Assembly: GCF_000143535.2 (NCBI RefSeq)
Contig: NC_037324.1
Location: forward strand, 806,001 to 870,000
DNA from: Botrytis cinerea B05.10
Lineage: Eukaryota > Ascomycota > Leotiomycetes > Helotiales > Sclerotiniaceae
Direction: 5' to 3'
Length of the DNA: 64,000 nt
Within the stretch, counting starts at the first letter, position 1, and each line of letters starts with the position of its first letter. The notes under the pieces were generated by a model. That model had not been told where the DNA came from. It worked only from the letters and a program-made list of their open reading frames with translations, and did not search any database. A program made the position numbers and the translations under genes. This document shows, in pieces, positions 32,839-42,532 of the stretch.

Positions 32839-33612
32839 ATGAAGTTCTCCACTGTCGCTGCTACCGCCGTCTTGGCCGGATCTGCCGTTGCTGCCCCAGG
32901 TACTGCTTTGAGACAAGCACGTGCCGTCAAGCGCGCTGCTGGCACCCACGGTAACCCAGTCAAGTACGTTCAAGGACCATCTTCCGAGGTTACCAACAAA
33001 ACCGATGTTTCCTACTCTTCCAACTGGGCTGGTGCCGTCCTCGTCGGCACTGGTTACACTTCCGTAACTGGTACCTTTACTGCTCCATCCCCATCCACTG
33101 CTGGATCCGGATCCGCATGGGTTGGTATTGACGGTGACACCTGTGGTACTGCCATTCTCCAAACTGGTATTGACTGGACCAAGTCTGGTTCTTCCATCAC
33201 CTATGATGCTTGGTATGAGTGGTACCCAGATTACGCATACGACTTCAGCGGTATCTCCATCTCCGCTGGTGACACCATCAAGGTCACTGTTACCGCCTCC
33301 TCCAAGACTACTGGTACCGCCATTGTCGACAACGTTACCAAGGGCAAGAGTGTTTCCCACACCTTCACCGGTGGTGTTGACGGAGACCTTTGCGAGTACA
33401 ATGCCGAGTGGATCGTTGAAGATTTCGAGGAGGGCAACTCCCTCGTCGAATTCGCCAATTTCGGTACCGTTACCTTCACTGGTGCTTCTGCCGTCAAGTC
33501 CGGAACCACCGTCGGTGTTACCGGTGCTACCATCATCGACCTTGAGCAAAACTCGGTCCTCACCGACTGTTCCCTTGTTGGAAGCACTGGTGTTACTTGC
33601 AAATACGTTTAA
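32839..33612 (+). CDS. acp1: secreted G1-family acid (glutamic) endopeptidase
   Basis: A 257-aa intronless frame; the start MKFSTVAATAVLAGSAVAAPG is a clear signal peptide (cut near residue 19). A dibasic site KR (31-32) ends a short propeptide. The eqolisin (G1) fold follows: VSYSSNWAGAVL (57-68), SAWVGIDGDTCGTAILQTGIDW (92-113) with catalytic Gln108, DAWYEWYPDYAYDF (123-136), and CEYNAEWIVEDF (185-196) with catalytic Glu190. Such enzymes are pepstatin-insensitive proteases secreted at acid pH. The protein resembles Sclerotiniaceae ACP1, which gives the symbol; the symbol is by resemblance only. Two N-glycosylation sequons (NKT at 53, NVT at 165) are visible. Codons are strongly biased to GCC, ACC, TCC, GTC and AAG, unlike the neighbours, which suggests very high expression. 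A TATA box lies 139 bp upstream, and a PacC-type motif cluster lies further up. Confidence 0.95.
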   Translation: MKFSTVAATAVLAGSAVAAPGTALRQARAVKRAAGTHGNPVKYVQGPSSEVTNKTDVSYSSNWAGAVLVGTGYTSVTGTFTAPSPSTAGSGSAWVGIDGDTCGTAILQTGIDWTKSGSSITYDAWYEWYPDYAYDFSGISISAGDTIKVTVTASSKTTGTAIVDNVTKGKSVSHTFTGGVDGDLCEYNAEWIVEDFEEGNSLVEFANFGTVTFTGASAVKSGTTVGVTGATIIDLEQNSVLTDCSLVGSTGVTCKYV

Positions 33613-34515
33613 ATAACGATTGTTTGATGTGATCTTGAGCCTGAATTCCTTTGCTCATATGATTTGCGATAAAATATTGGTTGGACCCCTGGAATTTGAT
33701 TGGTCTGGGGGGGTGGACTTACCTTATTGTCTTTCGCTAAAAGAAAATGGTGGTATTTGGATGATGAAATGAGATTATGAAAAAGGGGGCTGCACTCCCC
33801 AACTTTGAGCGACGGCTCTTTTTCGTGGGAGGGGCATGGTATTGGCTTGGTGGTTTTTAGCTTGGTTTCTTTATGTCCATAGTTTTGTCTGGTCAAAAAA
33901 AATGAAGCACATACTCTCTTGATTTCCAGTCCTTTTTACATCATCGTGAAACCGTGAAACCTATTACTGTGTAATCTGATGTGCTTAATTTGATAAGATT
34001 CAATACTGTAATGGAAATGATGCTATCTGCAGGTTTGAGATGTGCAGGCCTCAAACTAGTGAATTGGTAACAAGATATCGCGTCATCTAAATGGGTGTAA
34101 TGGGTACTGTACAGTCTGTACTGCTGTTCTTATCAACACCTGTAGACTTCTAGAAAGAATTTGAGAAAGACCAAAAACAAAAGCTTGGATTGGAAATGTT
34201 GCCTCAAAGACTCTAATAGCCGAGATAGCAAATTCAAAAGACTAGTTTCACTGAACGATAAACAAAATCTAGCAAGAATTCAGAAGTGCATTGCAGTTCA
34301 AATGCAATTCAGACAATCTTCCACCCATAGCCGTCAACCCTCCCATATGCATCATTCCAACACCTAACAACCCTCACCCCCTTTTCTTTCCGATCCCATC
34401 CTAGCCCATATTCCATTGACATTCTATTCTTTCATAGCAGCAGCAACTAAATCACCAATCAGCTCTTATATAAGACAAAGCCTATCAAATGGACATTCAC
34501 GCTCTCGGAAGTAAG
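33613..34515. other. convergent intergenic region
   Basis: Spacer between the acid protease (+) and the small secreted protein (-), which converge. It holds both 3' flanks; no gene or repeat of note is seen. Confidence 0.5.
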
Positions 34516-35245
34516 TCAAGTCATACCTTCTTGTCGTCTCTTAGCTTTCTTTTTGAGTCCATCTCCTAACACAGAAGTAATGACAGCAGTCGGATTCTGG
34601 GAAATTCCCCCCAAGACTGGTCCTACAATTGGTAAACTGTTCGTAATCCCCGTCCCAATTGCACCCCCCGGAACACTCCCAACAATATTTCCAAGAGCAG
34701 AAAGACTTTGTCTCTTAAGAATCCCAGTTCCAGCTTGAATGGGAAGAGCTTCACCTATATTAGTCACTGGCTCGAGTTCTGGACTTAGCGCTCCCAAAAC
34801 AGATCCGAGATTTGAAAGATCAAGCTGTTTCTTGACAATCTCATCCCGTTCTTTCAATCCCCCTAGCCCTAACCCTCCGAGTATACCAAGAAGGGGGTCT
34901 AATGCACCCGTCAATGATCCTAATCCCAAATCCTGTCTCTTGCTAGAACCACCAGCTTTCTGCGTGGCAGCGGCGGCAGCAGCTTCCGCGGCCTCTATAG
35001 CGCTATTAATGTATGCTAAGTTGGCGGGAGTAGCGAATTGGCCAAGCCCAGCGTCAACAAGGGCCTGAATTACGGCGGGAGGTGGAATAGAGATAGTTTG
35101 GGGAGCGGTGTCTATAGTGATATAAGCATTTCAACTAATTTGGTGTGAGAACTGGGACACGGTAGGAGAATATACCTTTATCAGGGATAGGCGCCGCAAA
35201 AGAGAGGGGGAGAATAATAGTTGTGATGAGTGAGATGGGACGCAT
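34516..35245 (-). CDS. small secreted protein with repeated dibasic (Kex2-type) sites
   Basis: Two exons, 35245-35176 and 35111-34516, give 221 aa (donor G|GTATAT, acceptor ACTATAG). The N-terminus MRPISLITTIILPLSFAAPI is a signal peptide. Residues 60-75 are Ala-rich. Three dibasic sites are each followed by Gln and a related Leu/Gly-rich block: KR81-82 then QDLGLGSLTGAL, KK117-118 then QLDLSNLGSVLGAL, and KR156-157 then QSLSALGNIVGSV. A fourth basic cluster, KKKAKRR (210-216), lies near the end. There are no cysteines. This layout resembles fungal Kex2-processed repeat proteins, whose precursors are cut in the Golgi into several related peptides, some ending up as hydrophobic surface peptides or ribosomal natural-product precursors. 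The family is not one I recognise. No peptide-modifying enzyme gene is adjacent. Confidence 0.8.
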
Positions 35246-37771
35246 TTTGACTTGATTGAAAATTAAAGGGTTTCCAGGTGGAATATGTTGAAATTGCAAT
35301 GTAAAAAGATCAAAAAAGGCCTTGCTTGTGGAAGATTAAGTGAACTGAAGACGATGTGAGTCTTTTCTAGGTAGCAATGAAACTCTTAAATAACAATATT
35401 TTCAAACTCAAAGTACTTCTAAATAATCCGTACAGTGTCCAAATTCCGCGCCTCAATATGAGGGATTAACGTAATCGGCCCTCATATTTTCAATACTTGC
35501 ACTCTTCTTGCTCGTTGATCGCCGAGAGATAAATAAATTGCACCTGTCGGGTATTGCAAGTACGAATATTTGTCGTCAGTGCTGCCGAACTATTGAAGCC
35601 CTCGTTATACCTTTGTGGAGCTTTGTGTCTCTGGTACATCATGTTGATAGCTTGTACGATGCATTTGGGGAGACGTGGTAGACGGTCTTGAGATTCACGG
35701 TTTGAGGAGAAGCCGTGGGTGATAGAGTTATTGAAAGGGCTTCAGCTGCTAGAGGAGTTTATAGATCTAGAATTGATCCTTGGGGAGTCCGGTATGGAGT
35801 GGAAGCTTGGTGGAGGTGCACAGAGAAGAGAATAGATAGGCTTGCACGACAGTTTCTCGGTAATCTTCATCTTTTTGGGTGGGGTGGAGAGAATCTTGTA
35901 CAACGGCAAGAAAACGTCAGTTGAGACATGATGAAAAAATGTACTGAAAATTCGCGGAATACGGGTATTGCTGTTTTGTGTACATTCTATGGCGTGGGAA
36001 TCAGACTAGAGAAGGATATCCACAAAAAAAAATGGCAGTCAATCTCATGTCGTTGATGGAGGACTCTTGTAACTGATGAAGCTAATCAATTCTAGCCCCT
36101 AATTGATAAATTGGACTTAAGTTTCTGAGATCACTACATCATCTTAAACCCCGTAGATTAAAACGTTCTAGCCTAGAAATCATGAGGATAGCTGTGAAAT
36201 GCATCCTCAAAACATCCGCTCGATCGAAGACTCCAGCTTTATCGTATTGCTTTCATGACACGAAGAATTTTCCGAAACCGACCAGACTCGCAGCTTTGTG
36301 ACCAACGCTGTGGTAGCAATACCATGAATTTCAGCACGGCATGGAATACACAAGATGGAAAAAACCCTTTCTCAAACTTCAAATCGAAGATCAGAACCTC
36401 ACTTTCATTTTAAACCTTGGTTTCAATCAACCACAAGCTTTATTCCAAGATTCCAGCCAGAATTTGACAGGCTTCAAGACTCATCTTTCGTGCGGCAATC
36501 AGAACGTTTTTGCACACGCTTGAAGCATGCTCACTGGAGCACAAACCACTCATAAAACTAAGTGTTGGCGAAGAGCATAGCATTCATTATCCGCATCCCA
36601 ATTTCCGATCTCCAATCGTGAATTGAAGATCCAGTAACACTACCAATTGGAGTTTTTGGCATGTGTAGAAGATCCTCCGGAAAGCCACTGGGGGCAATTG
36701 CTAATCATTCTTGCTTGCTTCGTAGGAATGTTGTGTGGCGAAAGCTGTGATACTATCTGGTAAGATGTGTTGAGTTTTTCGAAAGTGGTAAGTTTGAGAT
36801 GATCTTTTTGGTACTTCAGCTGATCTTCATTCCTGGATTCCTCAATGCTGGAAGACCTTTGACGCTGATCTCAATCTTTAAGCAACTAGATTCTTACTGT
36901 AGGACGTTATCATGGCTGCTGGCACTGAAGTTGTGCATTTCGTTTGTGTGGATCATGTTCCAGCACCGCTCTGCTGGAGATTTGTTGGGGAGGGGGGAGG
37001 GGAAGCGGGGTTGATTATTAGAAATCAAAGCCAGATACCGTCCGAACTTAGTTATATTGAACATGGTTTCTTCCTCGGGGTTCTTATTGTAAAGGTGGCA
37101 GCTGCATCGATACGACTAGATAGCGGGATTAGATAGGGATTATTCGAACACTCGGCTGTGTTTAGGAATTTGGACCTTCCTCCTCTCCAATTCCATATGA
37201 TCGACAGTAACATGATTCTCAAGAAAGAAAACACGTGCATGTAACCTTGTTATCTTGTTAGGCAGCGACCAGATTACAAATTTACCAGTTTTATGCCTGC
37301 CCAATATGTACTTCGGTGACCTCCCTCCGAATTCTCCGATAAGACAGAGAGCCAACAGTTGGCTTACCCGAGATCGTTCACCGTTGAAAAGCCGAATAAC
37401 CTCAGATCGGACCGGTAGGAGCCATGAAAGCATATTTGTCTCGGCATCCTTCAAATTTGAGACTATATTGGGGAGGTGGGAACGTTCACGTCAATAGCCC
37501 TAGGCTTTATCTCATGCAGCTCAACTTCATGCATGCAAAAATCCGAATATGTGCATATTCTTAACGAAGCAGGTTCGTTCCGGGAACACCCACAAAAATA
37601 TCAGAAACGCACGCTAAATGCAGGGACTTATCTTCAACCATGGGTTTCTTCATCAAACATGGTGCTTACAGGGCCTTTGTGGGTATTTATAAGCCTCTTA
37701 CGTCCTTCGTTCCCGTCAGCGGCAACTTCATTGTCGCGCCAACCAATGTAAGCAATGAGGCAGGCTGAAGG

Positions 37772-37800
37772 GGACCCGAGCAAGATCTTTACTCGGGTCC
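37772..37800. repeat. perfect 9-bp inverted repeat
   Basis: GGACCCGAG, an 11-nt loop, then CTCGGGTCC. The right arm (with the preceding A) recurs exactly at 39991-40000, 2.2 kb away. It could be a hairpin or short terminal repeats of a decayed element; no target-site duplication was identified. Confidence 0.5.
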
Positions 37801-38646
37801 CAAACCCCTAAAACTAGGTGCAGTGTAGAAGGAGCAATACGGCTGACGGGATAACACCTACAGGAGAATCAGCTTACTAATTATCGTTGGCGGAGTGTGT
37901 CCTATATGAGAAAGTCACGAGAAGTGATTAATATCACCAAATAGATATCAAGATTGAAGATCTACACTGCACGAAACGTTGAGGCGAAGAGTCAACCGCC
38001 TATAGATATCTCTGTTTCTTAGATTCGGGAAGACGATGGAACAACTTACATGAGAATGCATTGGCAGAGATGACTGCAGACGTCTAGCCAGGGTAAACGG
38101 TGATGTCTAGACTGTCGCTTTGCATACTGGAGATAATTGATGATATCTTGAGCGAGTATTATTCAAATTATCTCGGGATGAGAGATTGATTGCTCCACGC
38201 ATCCGTCGCCGGAATGATTCATCCATGTTGGATACGAAAAGACGGAGTTTCTTGTGATTCTGGCAGCCTCGGATATAGAGGAAGTAAGAATAAAGTTGAT
38301 TGAATGCAGTGAGAATGATGATGGCGTAATCATATATTTAGACACAGAGAAACCCTTTTAGTAATGTAACGTTAATCTGTTAATACTAGCCTATATACAA
38401 GTCTAGCGCCAAGAGAAATATCGTAGACAGAGTTGTTACCACTTTCCCTAACAAACACGTGGTTATCGTCTCGATGCCACATACAACATGACGCCGCGCA
38501 AATTTGACCTATGAGAGTATCAGACTAAAGATAGACTCATATAGCATGTAGCGCTTGAATGCCATGACTCTCGATCAAATCTTTAGCCTATCGGCTGTCA
38601 GAAACTGTTTTCCCTGCTCAACATCTCATGTGCTGCCCTATATATT

Positions 38647-39000
38647 GTGGTATTGTGGCTTGCAGGCGTTGAGATGGGAAAGGAATCCGGTGCCCGGAGG
38701 TTTTCAAGAAGACCCTTAAAGCTTTGTCAAAAGCTTGTAGTATATGATAGCAAGGGTGATCCTGACAATCCAGAAAAGAAACCAACATGTTATATCTTGA
38801 GAAATCGGAAACCTGGGGACATCCTAGTAGACAAATCTCAAACGTTGCAGCAAATCTACATGGAGATCAGAGATAAGTCTATGACAATAGATGGGTACCA
38901 CAGATTTCCAAAAGAGAGGCCCACAAATAACAGGTTCAATATCAAGTATCAAACACTTTGGGTCCCCCATTTTCTTATCGAGAGAATTGTGACCGAATAA
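38647..39000 (+). CDS. doubtful ORF, hypothetical
   Basis: A 117-codon open frame; an internal Met at 38674 (MGKESGARRF) is an alternative start. The composition is protein-like (KLVVYDSKGDPDNPEKKPT) but no family is recognised, and no introns or promoter signals support it. It lies in a gene-poor region and may be a chance frame or a fragment of a decayed gene. Confidence 0.2.
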   Translation: MVLWLAGVEMGKESGARRFSRRPLKLCQKLVVYDSKGDPDNPEKKPTCYILRNRKPGDILVDKSQTLQQIYMEIRDKSMTIDGYHRFPKERPTNNRFNIKYQTLWVPHFLIERIVTE

Positions 39001-39171
39001 TCTCAGTATCATCCCCTCCTACAAAGCGGAAAGAATTTAATAGCGACGGAAACCGAATAGGATTGCGCATCCTGCGCATCGAAACCATTTAGCACCAAAT
39101 CTAACCAGTTATCTTCGAAGCTTGAGCGAGAACGGGTTTGATACGGATCAAAATAGCGCGAGACCGACGAG

Positions 39172-39216
39172 TTGCGGAAATCCGCAATGCCCGCAATGAC
39201 CGCTATGCCCGCTGTC
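39172..39216. repeat. palindrome plus imperfect 9-bp tandem repeat
   Basis: A 7-bp palindrome TTGCGGA-aa-TCCGCAA (39172-39187) leads into four imperfect 9-mers: TCCGCAATG, CCCGCAATG, ACCGCTATG and CCCGCTGTC (39181-39216). GC-rich within an AT-rich spacer. Confidence 0.55.
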
Positions 39217-41081
39217 CACCTAATATTACGCTAACAATACGATAGATTGCTTAGTTCTATCACGTCAACAAACAAACTGTAATTTCGGAGACTGAACTTG
39301 CGAAGGGACCGTGTCGTGGTCAGTGGCTGTCAAAATGTCGGCATGGCGAGGATCAAGTAGCGGGCCGAATCCGGTTGAGATTCCTTTTCCCTCCATTCCC
39401 ATCAAGAATATTTTGCGGGCTGAGAAGATCACCTGAGCCATCAAGCTCGATTACACTGGGAATAGAAAGCTATGTGACGGCAGAGCTGCATATTTGTTGC
39501 CAATAGAGTTTTTGATGCAAGCTTAATGTATTATTTGGGCCATCTTCATGGGTATTCCAAATACAGAAGTCTTAAAGCTTAAAGCTTGGCCTCCCGGAAT
39601 TCCATCCAATTTAAGGGTCCCCAAGACTGATGTGACAGCCAAGATGGCCACGCGAGAGGAGCTATTGGTTATAGGGTCTATGCCACGCAAGCGCAAAACG
39701 AAATATGCGAAGGATGTGGAGGATATTTAAAGGTAGATATTTGACGCTCAGGGAGAATTACTACCTCCGGGAGGATCGTACCCCCATGGATTAGAATGTT
39801 CTAATCGGAAGGCTAATAGCGGCTAATATGACGGGTATGCTTCATGAGATGCCCCGCTAGACGAATTAACCCCAAAAAGTACCGGATATAACAGGGATTC
39901 AACTCCATGTCAACACGTTGATATACTTAGAAGGTACATAGTTGTGATTTTTAAGTTGTGAAAACCTTCCTTGAATAGGAACAAAGCTGTACTCGGGTCC
40001 GGACAAGGGTCTTCTATCAGGCAGTCAATAGATGAACGCGAGTAGCTAGCTGCAAAAACCCCACGTAAAAATATGGGGGTAACGATAAAACTGATTAAGC
40101 GAGCAAGGATAAGATACCGTTGAATACCTTGGTACTTATCTGATTATCGACGTGGCCATGATTCATACCTAGCAATCGCTCACAACGAATCACTTCCCTA
40201 TATAATTTATAATTTGTGAGCCGTGCGGCGGAACTTTTACATGTCGACCTGTGCATGCAAGTTTCGCCGCACAAATCCTTCATGATCCTTTCAATTTGAC
40301 ATGGAAACAAGGTTACGAACAACCCCATATCCTAACCACAAATAGTTGGGGAACTTAGCGATTGTGCGCGTAATGGAATTTCGAGTGGGACTTTTCCTGT
40401 AACAATTTAATTTCCTGGTAGTTCCAAGGATGGCCATTGAACAGTTGCCAGGATGGTAAAGTAGTTTGCGACTAAGCTTCACGTAATCGTATACAGCACC
40501 TAATAATTGAGATCTGTAAACCGAAGTGTTCTTTATACCGGTACCAAGAATCGGCCTTCCAATTTTGCATGTATAGCACGTGGAGCTTATTATATTAGTA
40601 GTTTTGCAAGTTTCTGATACATTGGTACCGCCAAGCAATAGCAAGTTACTACTTTGTTCGTAATTCTCCCAATCAAAACTACACCAAGCCGATTTCCGCG
40701 CAAAATATCTCAGTAACACGGATATCGGTGACATTAATGACACAAGTTCTCGGCACAGCCCGCTGCACGCAAGACAACCGTTAAAGCCACAAAGTTACAA
40801 TGCCATTTTAGACACGACAAATTCAAATTCCGATGATCAAATCCTCAAAAGGCGAGTGTGTCACTGCATGCTCGTCCAGCCCCCCCGGGACGGCTTACTA
40901 TGCATGATAGCGGCGCGCCCATCTCATTGTAAGACGCATTTGGTCCCGGGCCCGAAGGTTGATAGAACCCTTCCTTCATCTGATCGTTATATCTTTAACC
41001 GCACTCAAAACTTATATGTAACTTGCATTTGTGCCACACACCAAATTTAATTGCGGATCTTGTTATTTTCTGTTGGTATCA

Positions 41082-42532
41082 ATGGCTATCATAGCACCAT
41101 CTCCATCACGGGTTCGTAAATACTGGACGGACGACGAGGACCAGATCTTGCGCAGAGAAGCTACACTGCAATGTAATTACCACCGATTTTCTTTGAAGCC
41201 ATTCTCCTTGCATTTACAATGCTCTTTTCAATTCAAACGAACGAACGACTGACTCTAATTGTATTAAAATATAGTTAAGGAAAGGGGAATTGTGAACGAT
41301 TGGAATTTGATCGCGTCGAAAGTCCGGGGTAGGACAAATAAGGATTGTCGAAAGAGATGGAGCAAAGTGGGAAAGGAGGTCAACAAAGGACTTTGGGATC
41401 ATGAAGAAGACGACCGACTCAGGAGAGGAGTAGACCAGCATGGCACTTAGTATGTACACCCGAAACACAAAAGCAATCCTTCACTGGAGCTAAACTTTTC
41501 TCATAGTTGGACTATGGTTGCCGAAATAGTACAGACAAGGCATGCAGATCGTGAGTGTTTGTCCAAGCTTCTTTGGATCTGGAATCATTCATATGCTAAC
41601 CTAACATGTGAAAAGAATGCGCTAAGAGATGGTATCACTTTCTCGATCCAAACATCAGTCATGAAGATTGGGATAGTGATGAGGAAGCCCGACTCTTAGA
41701 GGCTGTCCACGTACACGGAAGGAGTTGGAAGAGCATAAGTGAGAAGGAGTTTCCAAACCGCTCGCCAACAGATATAAAGAACAGGTTAGAGGAGCCCTTC
41801 AAATATTCGAGATTTCAACGCAACGTTTGCTTATTTATTTTTGTTGGATTTAGATATGTTATTATGGAACGAAAGGGCAGATTGAAACGACGGAAAGCAT
41901 CTACGACCCAGTGTACTCCAGTACGAGAACGAAACGGTTTCGAATTTCCCAAGTCTGAAAGACTCGACCAAGTTCTGAACACAGAATCATCACCTGACAA
42001 TGCGATGGAGTACGACACGGAGAACTCTTTGATGGGGCAATTGCCACTCCCAGGACTTCCTCTTCAGCTCACTGCTCAGCAATTGTCCCAAAACAACTTC
42101 AACAACGATGCACATTCACTTTTCAATTTTGATGGGCTACCACCTTTACAATTCAATGACATGTCCTATTCATCTACGGAACCTTCGTCACCCGGGATTT
42201 CATTGGCCCAAAATTCGGTATCTTCGGGATACAACATGGGTATACCAACAGTTGGAAGTCTTACCAATGAAGGGGAACCAGATATTGACCAGCTTTACTG
42301 TGAAGATATGAACTTTGATTTAGCGTTGGCCGAGGCATTCTCGGCACCAGACCACCGACATTCGATAGCTTCTACGCCACCGACCATGAGTTCGGTATCC
42401 GATGTCCCGGCTGGACATAATTACAAGTTGATACTCGAGGATGTGAAGCCGGATACCTTGTTTTCCATTGTGAACATGCTTGTGGAATCCAGGAGTAATG
42501 TGAAGATGGAGGTCTTCAGTAACGTTGCTTAA
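41082..42532 (+). CDS. three-repeat Myb (SANT) DNA-binding protein
   Basis: Five exons by splice signals and frame: 41082-41172, 41275-41449, 41507-41550, 41616-41784 and 41854-42532, giving 385 aa. Three Myb repeats are visible: repeat 1 (residues about 14-60; YWTDDEDQILRREA, then NDWNLIASKVRGRTNKDCRKRW), repeat 2 (about 65-118; LWDHEEDDRLRRGVDQHG, then WTMVAEIVQTRHADQCAKRW) and repeat 3 (about 125-165; DSDEEARLLEAVHVHGRSWK, then FPNRSPTDIKNR). Each has the spaced Trp or aromatic residues of the fold. A basic stretch (MERKGRLKRRKA) follows and could be a nuclear localisation signal. The C-terminal half is Pro/Leu/Asn-rich and may be an activation region. It is probably a sequence-specific nuclear regulator. 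Its targets are unknown, and it stands alone between two gene-poor regions. Confidence 0.88.

Larger units (their letters stand above)
35246..41081. other. 5.8-kb gene-poor region
   Basis: No confident gene. Weak candidates are a 117-codon frame at 38647-39000 (+) and a 60-codon frame at 39548-39730 (+), neither with a known motif. Structured repeats listed separately are the inverted repeat at 37772-37800 and the 9-mer array at 39172-39216. The sequence ACTCGGGTCC of the first occurs again at 39991-40000. Decayed mobile-element sequence is possible but no transposase motif was found. Confidence 0.5.

Noticed and set aside
32830..33549. 239-codon minus-strand frame opposite the acid protease
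   Set aside because: It is the mirror of a strongly codon-biased gene (GNC/GGT codons rarely give stops on the other strand) and has no motif.
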